This document shows positions 26,827-35,717 of a stretch of DNA of 39,208 nt, piece after piece. The stretch's first letter is position 1; the number at the start of each line of letters is the position of its first letter. Origin of the DNA: Rhabdochlamydiaceae bacterium (lineage in GTDB: Bacteria; Chlamydiota; Chlamydiia; Chlamydiales; Rhabdochlamydiaceae); NCBI GenBank assembly GCA_027365315.1, contig DAHXNQ010000037.1, forward strand, positions 1-39,208, written 5' to 3'. The notes beneath the pieces were generated by a model. It saw only the letters and a list, made by a program, of their open reading frames with translations, ran no database searches and had not been told where the DNA came from. The position numbers and the translations under genes were made by a program.

Positions 26827-28029
26827 TTATCTGTTGACTGGGGCGGGAGAAAGAGCGCTGATGCCGGGAAGTCCACCATTTTCTAAATATTCTAATGATG
26901 CGCCGCCGCCTGTTGAAATATGGGTAAACTGTTTACTCATACCCAACTGCTGGATCACGGCGACGCTGTCGCCCCCTCCCACCACGCTCATGGCGCCGCT
27001 AGCGGCAATCGCTTTAGCAATCGATTCGGTTCCTTCGCGGAAGGGGGCCGCTTCGCAGTAGCCGAGAGGTCCATTCCAGAAGATGGTTTTGGCCTGCTTC
27101 AATAGAGCCGACCAGCTCTCGCGAGTGGCGGGACCGATGTCGAGACCCTCCCATCCATCGGCGATGCCCTTATCAGCTTGCACAACTTCTTTTGTGGAGG
27201 CGTCGCGCTTTTGAGCGACCACCAGGTCGGTTGGTAGCAGCAGCTGCTTCTTTGTCTCGGCAGCCAAAGTAAGCAGCGACTTTGCCTCATCAATCAGAGG
27301 TGGTTCGCAAAGAGAGTCGCCCACCTTGATTCCCTGCGCCTTCAGAATGGTGAATGCCATGGCGCCGCCCACCAGCAGAGTGTCCACCTTGTTCAGAAGG
27401 CTCTTCAGCAGCTTGATTTTGCTGGAGATTTTGGCTCCTCCCACAATAGCGACAAGCGGCCGCTTCGGTTTTTGTAGCAGTGCATCGAAGAAGGAGGCCT
27501 CCTTTTCGAGGAGTAGGCCGGCAGCAGCACGTCCTGGAAAGTAGTGTGTGATCTCTGTGATCGAGGAGTGCTCGCGGTGAGCGCACCCAAACGCATCATC
27601 CACATAGGCATCCCCCATCCAAGAGAGCTGTTCGGCAAAGTTAGGATCGATTGAGGGGTCCTCTTCGGCCTCGTGAAAGCGTAGGTTCTCCAGCAGCAGA
27701 AGTTCTCCAGGTTTCAGCTGGAAGGCGAGCTGCGAACTCTGTTCGCCGATGCAGTCGGGTGCAAACTGGACAGGTTTTTGCAGGAGTTGAGAGAGATGTC
27801 CCTGGCAGGGTTTCAGCGAGTAGAGGGGGTCGATTCCTTTGGGGCGTCCTAGGTGACTCATCAGTACGATGGAGGCTCCATGAGCCAGAAGGTATTGCAG
27901 AGTAGGAAGAGCAGCGCGGATGCGCGTGTCATCTACAATCTTACCACCCTCCATCGGCACATTAAAATCGACTCGCACAAGAGCTCTCTTGCCCTCCCAG
28001 GTAAGTTGGCTCAACTTCAATCTGTCCAT
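26827..28029 (-). CDS. pgk: Phosphoglycerate kinase
   Basis: RVDFNVPMEGGKIVDDTRIRAALPTLQYLL, SHLGRPKG, LLLENLRFH, VGGAKISSKI, VVGGGDSVAVI; start set at MDRLKLSQL. Confidence 0.97.
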   Translation of the reverse strand: MDRLKLSQLTWEGKRALVRVDFNVPMEGGKIVDDTRIRAALPTLQYLLAHGASIVLMSHLGRPKGIDPLYSLKPCQGHLSQLLQKPVQFAPDCIGEQSSQLAFQLKPGELLLLENLRFHEAEEDPSIDPNFAEQLSWMGDAYVDDAFGCAHREHSSITEITHYFPGRAAAGLLLEKEASFFDALLQKPKRPLVAIVGGAKISSKIKLLKSLLNKVDTLLVGGAMAFTILKAQGIKVGDSLCEPPLIDEAKSLLTLAAETKKQLLLPTDLVVAQKRDASTKEVVQADKGIADGWEGLDIGPATRESWSALLKQAKTIFWNGPLGYCEAAPFREGTESIAKAIAASGAMSVVGGGDSVAVIQQLGMSKQFTHISTGGGASLEYLENGGLPGISALSPAPVNR

Positions 28030-28033
28030 TACG

Positions 28034-28783
28034 TTACAGCTCTGCAAATGGGCTCGTAGCTTGATCAAACTGCAAACCCTTCCTTCTACGCTTTATCTCA
28101 CTTCGAAGGGAAAACAGCAAATCCTGGTCGAAATCCTTCTTGGACGCCCAGACTAAATACTCGAGAGGCAGCTCGGAAAAGGGACGTCCTTTGTATTTGC
28201 CAAGGGGCATCAATTTAAGAGCGATCGGCTTTTTCAGCCTCTCGAGGATCTCATGCGAGCTTTTGAATTTTTTGGCCAGCTGATGGAAGACCAGAATGTT
28301 CACCATCACATCAGACATCGCTCGATGTGCCCCCTCATCGGGAATATTGAAGTGTTGCCTCAATCTTTCAAGCGAATTGACAGGGCTCTCTCCGTAGAGC
28401 CTAGCTAGTCGCAGTGTATCGATATGAGGCCGCGAGAGGAGGTTATTGGAGATGTCCTGTCTTTGGCATGCCTCTGCCAGAAAGCGTAGGTCGAATAGAA
28501 TCCCATGTCCTACCACAATCTTGTCTCCAAGAAATTCGATGATCTTGGGTAGTAGTTCACCGATTTTTGGTTGTCCCACTACCATTTCGGGAGTGATGTG
28601 ATGGATCGCTGTCGATTCTTCGGAGATGGGTCCTTCCGGATCGACAAGAGTGCTGAACTGTTCCAGTATCTTGCCATTCTGAAATTTGGCCACCGCCACT
28701 TCGATGATGCGGTCGGTTGTAGGTTCGAGCCCGGTGGTTTCGCAGTCGAGACAGACGAAGATTTCTTCTTGGAGAGCGGACAT
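28034..28783 (-). CDS. DnaQ-like 3'-5' exonuclease with C-terminal DUF3820-like segment
   Basis: CLDCETTGLEPTTDRIIEVAVAKF (DxE), HGILFDLRFLAEA, HRAMSDVMVN; C-terminal LMPLGKYKGRPFSELPLEYLVWASK. Confidence 0.9.
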   Translation of the reverse strand: MSALQEEIFVCLDCETTGLEPTTDRIIEVAVAKFQNGKILEQFSTLVDPEGPISEESTAIHHITPEMVVGQPKIGELLPKIIEFLGDKIVVGHGILFDLRFLAEACQRQDISNNLLSRPHIDTLRLARLYGESPVNSLERLRQHFNIPDEGAHRAMSDVMVNILVFHQLAKKFKSSHEILERLKKPIALKLMPLGKYKGRPFSELPLEYLVWASKKDFDQDLLFSLRSEIKRRRKGLQFDQATSPFAEL

Positions 28784-28791
28784 TTAGGGGC

Positions 28792-29226
28792 CTATTGGAT
28801 AGAGATGGTTCGACTTTCTAAAGAGAGCATGGAAATATGCACCTGCCATCGCCTATTTGGCAGCCATGTTTCGATGCGCTCTGGCCATTCGATACAGCAG
28901 AGTTCACCCTCGGTGATTAGCTCACCAAATCCCTGTGAGAAGAACTCTTTAGGCTCCTCCAGTCGGTAGAGATCGAAGTGGTAGAGTAATCTGCTACCTT
29001 CGTAGAGATGAAGAGTGGTGAAGGTGGGGCTGGTCACCTCTTCGGGGGAGATGCCGGTAGCGCCGCTGATCAGCCCCTTCAGGAAGGTGGTCTTCCCAGC
29101 GCCCAGGTCGCCATAGAGAGTGACTAGGCGCGGCCATTCGGGCTCTCGCACGAGCAAGAGCCCTAGCTTCTCTCCTAAGGCAAAGGTCTCCTCAGGAGAA
29201 TGAGAGAGTAGAGAGCTACTCTTCAC
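28792..29226 (-). CDS. tsaE: tRNA threonylcarbamoyladenosine biosynthesis ATPase TsaE (GTG start)
   Basis: GDLGAGKTTFLKGL, TSPTFTTLHLYEG, LYHFDLYRLEEP, CIEWPERIETWLP; start VKSSSLLSHSPEET. Confidence 0.93.
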   Translation of the reverse strand: MKSSSLLSHSPEETFALGEKLGLLLVREPEWPRLVTLYGDLGAGKTTFLKGLISGATGISPEEVTSPTFTTLHLYEGSRLLYHFDLYRLEEPKEFFSQGFGELITEGELCCIEWPERIETWLPNRRWQVHISMLSLESRTISIQ

Positions 29227-29947
29227 GCTCCTCTTCCATCCATCCTTCTGCGAACGGAGCGAGTGCATCGATGGAGGACATCGCCTCCACAAAAGCAGCC
29301 AGCTTCGACTCTTCCATTTGCTTCTGGATAAACTCTAGTAGCTGTTCATCAATCTGGAAGCGGTTTTGGCTGGGCACCTCGATCAGGGAGAGCTCGCGCA
29401 GCTGGTGCTGGATGAAGTCGTCGATGACCGCCTTTTTGCTGCCAAATAACTTACCGGTCACTACAGAAGAAAAGACCACCTTGGAGATGGGCGCTCTGCG
29501 CGAAGTGATGTAGTTTTTGATGATCTCTGGATCTTCCGAGACATAGAAGCGCTTCACCCGCATGCCGTTCAGCCGTTCGGTGTTTTCGGGGCATCTCGAG
29601 ACCCATTCGTAGATGGCATCTTGTGGATTGGGGTGAGTGTTATCGCCAAATACTTTGCCTGTAAATGGGCATATATAAATTCTTTTCGTCTCTTCATTGA
29701 CCGTGGGCTGACCCATCTGGATCTTAATCTCGGTTTCGCGCCACAGCTTGCCCTGTTTTTCTAAAGATTCAATGAGCTGCTGTTGGCCCAGGTAGATCTT
29801 CCGCTCTTTTGCGTAGATGATCGGTCTTACGTTAAATCTTTTACTTACGAAGAAAAGATAGGCGGTGACGAGATCAGCCTTTCTGTGTTCCTTAAGGAAG
29901 GACTCGAGCTCTTCCTGGATTCCTTCGGAGATGGCAACCTTTGTCAT
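29216..29947 (-). CDS. Conserved chlamydial hypothetical protein (CT538-like, probably DUF2709)
   Basis: Position next to tsaE and dnaQ matches the recalled Chlamydia order CT536-CT538; sequence KRIYICPFTGKVFGDNTHPNPQDAIYEWVSRCPENTERLNGMRVKRFYVSEDPEII. Confidence 0.7.
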   Translation of the reverse strand: MTKVAISEGIQEELESFLKEHRKADLVTAYLFFVSKRFNVRPIIYAKERKIYLGQQQLIESLEKQGKLWRETEIKIQMGQPTVNEETKRIYICPFTGKVFGDNTHPNPQDAIYEWVSRCPENTERLNGMRVKRFYVSEDPEIIKNYITSRRAPISKVVFSSVVTGKLFGSKKAVIDDFIQHQLRELSLIEVPSQNRFQIDEQLLEFIQKQMEESKLAAFVEAMSSIDALAPFAEGWMEEEREE

Positions 29948-30191
29948 CAGAACCTCGTAGCAGTGTGATCAGACGGGGGGACGCGGCTCTGCCGAAAAGA
30001 GCCCTTCCACTCCTCCTCGCGGCGAGGAGTCCCAGAGGACTCATGATTTCGAGAGGAATGCAGGCGGAAAAAAGAGCGCGTCGCCGCTGAGGGCTGAGGC
30101 TACTTGATCTATCGATTAAGTTGCAAGCTTGCGATGGGGTCCACCTTTTTGGTATGCTATTCTAAAAGGATTTATTTTAAAGGAGCTAAGC

Positions 30192-31328
30192 ATGTCTTCG
30201 GGACAGATCACTTTAGCTGTAGAGGATCTTCAGATCGACGAACTGGTGCTGCCAGGATTTGAACGCACCATCCGTATTCGAGACTCCCTCTCAGGGCTCG
30301 ATGCGATCATCTGCATTCACAATACTGTGCTTGGGCCCGCTTTGGGAGGGATCCGCATCTACCCCTACACAAGTTTTGACGATGCTTTGGAGGATGCTAC
30401 ACGACTGGCGAAAGGGATGACCTACAAGGCTGTGATGTCGCAGACCGAAACGGGCGGCGGTAAGGGCGTCATCATCGGCGATCCCAAGAAGATCACACCC
30501 GAGCAGCTCCACGCCTTTGCCCTCGCTGTGCAGACTCTAGGCGGCAGCTACATCTGTGCCGAAGATATGGGCAGCACCACTGTCATGATGGAGCAGATTG
30601 CCAAAACCACCCCCTACGTTGTGGGGCTGTCTAGATCGGGCAGCAGCGGCGATCCATCGCGCTTCACAGCTTGGGGTTGCTATCGCGGTATCGAAGCGGT
30701 ACTGCAGACTCTAGATGGAGATCGTTCAGTAGCTGGTAAAATCTTCGCTATACAAGGGTTGGGTAGCGTTGGCTTTAAGCTGGCGGAGACGCTCTTCTGG
30801 CATGGCGCACGGTTGATCGTTTACGACATCGACGCCTCTAAGATGGAGCTGGCGCAGCAGCTCTTTGGTGCCGAGCTCTCTTCTGCAGAAGAAATTTTAT
30901 TCGCTCGTTGCGACATTCTGGTGCCTGCAGCGCGCGGTGCTATTCTCAATGAAAAGATCATCCCTTCGTTGCGCTGTCGCGCTGTGGCGGGCCCAGCCAA
31001 CAACCAGTTTCTCACCGCAGAGGATGGAGCAAAACTTCATGCCAGAGGCATCCTCTATGCTCCCGATTTTGTGATCAATGCGGGTGGTCTCATCAATGTG
31101 GTGGAAGAGCTACAGCCCGAGGGTTACGAAAGCGCTAATGCCCGTGAGCGGGTCGATGCTCTTTACGATCAGCTCATCGCCATCTTTGCCTACGCAAAAA
31201 GCCACCAGATCTCCACAGAGAAGGCGGCGATTGCCATGGCAGACGAGCGGCTGCGCACACTTGTGGGCAAAAGGGTTGTTCCTATTTGCCTCCATCACGC
31301 TCAATTCATCTATCACTGGAATCGATAG
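30192..31328 (+). CDS. ldh: Leucine dehydrogenase / Glu-Leu-Phe-Val dehydrogenase
   Basis: LGPALGGIRIYPY, DALRLAKGMTYK-type segment (EDATRLAKGMTYKAVMSQTETGGGKGVIIGDP), IQGLGSVGFKLAE; start MSSGQITLAVED after AAAGGAGCTAAGC. Confidence 0.92.
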   Translation: MSSGQITLAVEDLQIDELVLPGFERTIRIRDSLSGLDAIICIHNTVLGPALGGIRIYPYTSFDDALEDATRLAKGMTYKAVMSQTETGGGKGVIIGDPKKITPEQLHAFALAVQTLGGSYICAEDMGSTTVMMEQIAKTTPYVVGLSRSGSSGDPSRFTAWGCYRGIEAVLQTLDGDRSVAGKIFAIQGLGSVGFKLAETLFWHGARLIVYDIDASKMELAQQLFGAELSSAEEILFARCDILVPAARGAILNEKIIPSLRCRAVAGPANNQFLTAEDGAKLHARGILYAPDFVINAGGLINVVEELQPEGYESANARERVDALYDQLIAIFAYAKSHQISTEKAAIAMADERLRTLVGKRVVPICLHHAQFIYHWNR

Positions 31329-31335
31329 TTCTCCT

Positions 31336-33099
31336 ATGCCCACCCCTAGGCTCACCCCTCTGCCTCTCCTTCAGGAGAGATGCTCGCACGCGTTTATCGC
31401 CGCTCTGCCTGAGCTGCTCGAGCCCACCTTCACAGCTGAAGTGGCCGCTAGCGGCCAGCCGCAGTTTGGCCACTATCAGTGCAACAGCGCGCTCAAAGTG
31501 AGCAAGCTGCTAGGGAAAAATCCGCGCGAGATTGCTCTTCTGGTGGTGCAGCAGATCGAGAGCGATCCTCTGCTGCAGGGCTATCTCAGCAAGGTGGAGG
31601 TGGCGGGAGCCGGCTTCATCAATCTCACCATTTCGCAAGAGGCGCTTGCCCAGGGAGTGCATAGGCTGCTTGCCGATCCCATCCATTTTGGCATAGCGCT
31701 ACCGAAGCGGCAGCGGGTGATTGTGGAGTTCTCTTCGCCCAACGTAGCCAAAGAGCTGCATGTGGGCCACCTGCGCTCCACCATCATCGGCGATGCACTA
31801 GCGCGTCTTTTCGAGTTTCTAGGCCATGATGTGCTGCGCCTCAACCACATTGGCGACTGGGGTACCCAGTTTGGGATGCTGATCGCCTACCTCAAGAGAG
31901 AGGGGCGCTCTTCGGTGGAGGGGATGACCCTCGCCGATCTGATGCACTGCTACCGAGAGTCGAAGCAGTGCTTCGATCACGACCCAGCCTTCAAGAAGAG
32001 GGCTCAACAGGAGGTGGTGCAGCTGCAGGGTGGAGACAAAGAGGCTCGCTGCTTCTGGGAGGCGATCTGCGAGATCTCGCGCCAGGCGTTTCAAGAGATC
32101 TACCGCCTACTCGATGTCAAATTGACCGAGCGGGGCGAATCGTTCTACAACCATATGCTGGCAGATCTGGTGACCGAGTTGACCGAGAAGGGCCTCATCA
32201 CCATCTCCGATGGCGCCAAGTGCATATTCATGGAGGGCTTTGTCAGCCGCGAGGGGACGCCTCTACCGATGATCGTCCAGAAGGCAGATGGCGGCTTCAA
32301 CTACGACACCACCGATATGGCTGCGCTGAAACATCGTGTAGAGGTAGAGCAGGCGGATCGCATCATCTATGTCACCGATGCCGGTCAGGCGCTTCACTTT
32401 CAGATGCTCTTTGTAGCGGGCCAGCTGGCAGGCTACTGGGATCCTCTGAATGTGAGGCTCGATCATGTTCCCTTTGGCGTAGTGCTGGGTGCGGATGGCA
32501 AGAAGTTTAAAACTCGTTCGGGCGCAACAGAGAAGTTGATCGACCTGTTGACTGAAGCAGTCGAGCGGGCCCGCGCCGTCCTGGAAGAGAAGGTGGGAGA
32601 GGAGCTCTCTCCCACAGAAAAAGATCAGCTGGCGCAAGTGCTGGGCATCGACGCCGTCAAGTACGCCGATCTCTCCTGCCACCGCCTCAAGGACTACATC
32701 TTTAGCTACGAAAGGATGCTCCGTTTCGAGGGCAATACCGCCCCCTTTCTGCTCTACGCCTATGTGCGCTGCTGCGGCATCCAGAGGCGCGTCCAGACAA
32801 AGGGTGGTGCCCTCGACCTGTCGGCCAAAATCATTCTCTCGCATCCCTCCGAAATCGCTCTAGCGCTTCATATGCTGCGCTTTGAAGAGGTGATTCAGGT
32901 GATGGCCGAAGAGCTTCTGCCCAACCGTCTCACCGACTATCTCTTTTCGCTCGCCGAGATCTTCAACGCCTTCTTCCGCGACTGCCGTGTGGCAGAGAGT
33001 GAGCAGCAGAGCAGCCGCCTGCTGCTCTGCGAGGCGACAGCCCGCCTGCTGCGTAGAGGGCTCGAGCTTCTTGGCCTCAAAGTTGTCGAGCGCATGTAA
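31336..33099 (+). CDS. argS: Arginyl-tRNA synthetase
   Basis: VEFSSPNVAKELHVGHLRSTIIGDALARLFEFLGHDVLRLNHIGDWGTQFGMLI; start MPTPRLTPLPLL, so the ORF-track start (31078) is too long. Confidence 0.97.
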   Translation: MPTPRLTPLPLLQERCSHAFIAALPELLEPTFTAEVAASGQPQFGHYQCNSALKVSKLLGKNPREIALLVVQQIESDPLLQGYLSKVEVAGAGFINLTISQEALAQGVHRLLADPIHFGIALPKRQRVIVEFSSPNVAKELHVGHLRSTIIGDALARLFEFLGHDVLRLNHIGDWGTQFGMLIAYLKREGRSSVEGMTLADLMHCYRESKQCFDHDPAFKKRAQQEVVQLQGGDKEARCFWEAICEISRQAFQEIYRLLDVKLTERGESFYNHMLADLVTELTEKGLITISDGAKCIFMEGFVSREGTPLPMIVQKADGGFNYDTTDMAALKHRVEVEQADRIIYVTDAGQALHFQMLFVAGQLAGYWDPLNVRLDHVPFGVVLGADGKKFKTRSGATEKLIDLLTEAVERARAVLEEKVGEELSPTEKDQLAQVLGIDAVKYADLSCHRLKDYIFSYERMLRFEGNTAPFLLYAYVRCCGIQRRVQTKGGALDLSAKIILSHPSEIALALHMLRFEEVIQVMAEELLPNRLTDYLFSLAEIFNAFFRDCRVAESEQQSSRLLLCEATARLLRRGLELLGLKVVERM

Positions 33100-33111
33100 C
33101 TCGACAGAATA

Positions 33112-33143
33112 GAAAAAGAGAGCTACCATCGCCTCTCTTTTTC
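33112..33143. terminator. Bidirectional-type terminator hairpin after argS (GAAAAAGAGAG/CTCTCTTTTTC)
   Basis: Perfect 11-bp stem 13 bp after the argS stop. Confidence 0.7.
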
Positions 33144-33162
33144 ATTCTGCTTTTTGGTTCGT

Positions 33163-34710
33163 ATGTCTCTAGCTTCCCCCATTGTGCCTACAAGCTCTGC
33201 AGATTATGAGCGGAGATCTTATCCTCCCGGGAAACAGGCGGGGGATGGTACACCTCCAGGTGGCACCTGGAGGCTTCTACCTCTTATGCAAAGGATCGAG
33301 GAGTTTGTGAATCGATCTCGAGATTATATCCCTAATGACACTAGAAAACTGACCGAAATTCTTACCGCACACACACCCGCTGGGGCCTGTTTCAGTCGAG
33401 TGACTGTCAGTCGCATGGTTGCATTGCATGTTGTGCTGCAAGATTCCACATCTTCTCCAGTCAGCTGCTTCGCGCTGTTGATGCTGGAGCGTCTGTACAA
33501 TAAATCCCATTTCATCATTGAAAGAGAATTTAAAGGTTCCGAGGGAACCATCTTTCAACTGCCTCTGCAAAGGCTGAACCTCAGAGGAATTGCTGATGAT
33601 ACGCTTGCACTGGTGGCAGACGGGCAGTTCTCCAACGCCCTGGTTTGGGAGAGATTAGACGACTCTTCCACCAGCCTGAGTACGAGGGAGAGCAGACTGA
33701 ACATCCAACGCATCTTTTCTGATCCAGATCTGCTCTTTTTGTATGTTTTGGAGACAGAGGCAGGTCGCGCGTTGAAACAGGCTCAGAGAGAGAATAAGCT
33801 CCTGGGTGCGGCACGCCTATGTCATTGGACAGAGAGAGGCTCTCCGGTCAATAAGGATGGATTGATCGTCAGCCAGTCGATATTGGATGAAGTCTGGAAT
33901 CAGGTAGATTCTCGAAAGATCAAGCTACAGGGAGAGGAGATCTCCTGCTTCGCACTCGAGTTTTCTGATAGCTTCATCTTAGGAGTAGGCATCGGGTTTA
34001 AAGAGCAATGGGACGAGCTGGCCAGGGCTCCGCTGCTGCAGGGAGCGGAGGACGGAGGCGACATTGAGCTGCAGCAGGTGGAGTTTTGCCCCACTGATGC
34101 TCCATCCATATCAGTGGTGGCCACAGTAGCAGACGCCCTACCCATTCCTCCACGTCCCCCAACGCCAGCTCCAGTGGCTCCCACCACCTCGTCCGCTCTA
34201 GTTGATAAGCTATCTGAGGAACAGTCTGTTAAAAGTCCCTTAGAAAGCCTTCTTGCTGATAGCGAGATGAGCCTGCAAGAGCTGGACAGCGCGCGCTCAT
34301 ATCTGACCACTTTTTCCACCGCGTATCTGACTGCATTTAGCAACGATGTGCAATGCGCAGAAGCGCACATAGGGCGCCTCACCATCACTCGGCCAGGCGT
34401 TCCCATCATAAGGCGATCGGCTCTGCTGATGAATCGAGCTGCATGGCCAACGGGCATTAGGTTAAAAAATTACGCCACGCGAGCTGATTTTCAAAACGGT
34501 CGTAATGAGGAGGAGATGGTCACATTGATCGGATGCAAGTCTGGTGATCCTCTAGATGATTTCACGGTTGTGATGCTCTTCACCGATGAATTTTTCCAGA
34601 GACTAGCTAAGGAGCCGCCTAAGAAGATTTCTTTTGAAGCGAAGACTCAAGGAGGAGGGCAATATATTCTCGATAAATGGAGTCCCCCTTTGCCCAAACC
34701 AGAGTTCTAA
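33163..34710 (+). CDS. Hypothetical protein, orphan, with Pro-rich linker; possible secreted effector
   Basis: ~515 aa from MSLASPIVPTSS; linker ALPIPPRPPTPAPVAPTTSS between two globular-looking parts. Confidence 0.7.
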   Translation: MSLASPIVPTSSADYERRSYPPGKQAGDGTPPGGTWRLLPLMQRIEEFVNRSRDYIPNDTRKLTEILTAHTPAGACFSRVTVSRMVALHVVLQDSTSSPVSCFALLMLERLYNKSHFIIEREFKGSEGTIFQLPLQRLNLRGIADDTLALVADGQFSNALVWERLDDSSTSLSTRESRLNIQRIFSDPDLLFLYVLETEAGRALKQAQRENKLLGAARLCHWTERGSPVNKDGLIVSQSILDEVWNQVDSRKIKLQGEEISCFALEFSDSFILGVGIGFKEQWDELARAPLLQGAEDGGDIELQQVEFCPTDAPSISVVATVADALPIPPRPPTPAPVAPTTSSALVDKLSEEQSVKSPLESLLADSEMSLQELDSARSYLTTFSTAYLTAFSNDVQCAEAHIGRLTITRPGVPIIRRSALLMNRAAWPTGIRLKNYATRADFQNGRNEEEMVTLIGCKSGDPLDDFTVVMLFTDEFFQRLAKEPPKKISFEAKTQGGGQYILDKWSPPLPKPEF

Positions 34711-35717
34711 ATAAGAGGGGTCTTGTGCGGCTCGCCCGCCACCTCGCGCACATACTTAGGCACTCCATAGCCGGGTAAGATGGCTTGTAGCTGCCGCATC
34801 AGTTCCAGCCCTTCGCTCTCAGCCACCTCAAAGTGAGCTGCCCCGGTAACGCGGTCCATCTGATGGAGGTAATAGGGCAGGATGCCATGGTTGACGAGGG
34901 TGTTAAAGAGCGAGGCTAGCGTATCCAGCTGGTCATTCACTCCACGCAGCAGCACTGTCTGGCAGAGAAGGGGAATGCCCAGTAGTCTCACCCGGTGGAG
35001 CGCTGCTAACACCTCGTCGTCCAGCTCGCTAGGGTGGTTGGAGTGGATCATCAGGAAGATCTGACAGCGCCTCTTCCGAAGCAGAGCCAGTAGTTCCTCA
35101 TCAATCCGTTCCGGAATGCCGATGGGAAAGCGGGTGTGGAAGCGGATCCGCTTTACGTGGGGAATCGCCTCCAGCTGATCTAAAAGCAGTCTTAAAGAAG
35201 CATTGCCTAGCGACAGCGGATCGCCTCCGCTTAAGATCACCTCTTCAATCGACGGGTCGGCCGCCAGTAGAGCCAGCTCCTCTTCACAGCCCGATTTACT
35301 TTGCCCGCCACCTGCATGCTCATACTCCCTGCGGAAGCAGTAGCGGCAGTGCATCGCGCAGGCGCTCGAGGGCATCAGCAGCGCCCTTCCGTGGTATTTA
35401 TGCAATAGTTTTTTTGTTTTCTGAGAGGAGAGATCGCCCACAGGGTCAGAGCAGAAACCGGCCGCCACCTGCCTCTCCTGCTTGAGTGGCACAAACTGCC
35501 GTAGCAGCGGATCCTCTAGAGTCCCTTTGGCCATCTTCGCAGCGAGCCGGCGCGGGAGATTTAAGGGCCATGAGGAGTGCGGAACAAGCTCTTCCCACAG
35601 AGTGGGAGGGAGCTCAAGAAATTCCGCCAGTTGCTTCCAATTTGTAAAATTTTCTCTTTGGATCTTGCGCCAAAGAGGCACCGTTGTCATGGGGGGCCGC
35701 TCTAAAAGGTGCGGCAA
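34707..35717 (-). CDS. epmB: EF-P beta-lysylation protein EpmB-like / KamA family radical SAM protein
   Basis: SSACAMHCRYCFRREYEHAGG (CxxxCxxC), EVILSGGDPLSLGN, RIRFHTRFPIGIPERI. Confidence 0.88.
   Translation of the reverse strand: MPHLLERPPMTTVPLWRKIQRENFTNWKQLAEFLELPPTLWEELVPHSSWPLNLPRRLAAKMAKGTLEDPLLRQFVPLKQERQVAAGFCSDPVGDLSSQKTKKLLHKYHGRALLMPSSACAMHCRYCFRREYEHAGGGQSKSGCEEELALLAADPSIEEVILSGGDPLSLGNASLRLLLDQLEAIPHVKRIRFHTRFPIGIPERIDEELLALLRKRRCQIFLMIHSNHPSELDDEVLAALHRVRLLGIPLLCQTVLLRGVNDQLDTLASLFNTLVNHGILPYYLHQMDRVTGAAHFEVAESEGLELMRQLQAILPGYGVPKYVREVAGEPHKTPLI

Noticed and set aside
29970-30075. GC-rich hairpin (ACTCCTC...GAGGAGT) upstream of ldh, considered as 4.5S RNA/tmRNA/RNase P
   Set aside because: None of the conserved SRP Alu/helix-8, tmRNA tag or P4 motifs are present.
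31968-32844. Overlapping ORFs on both strands within argS
   Set aside because: Shadows of argS, which has unambiguous class I motifs.
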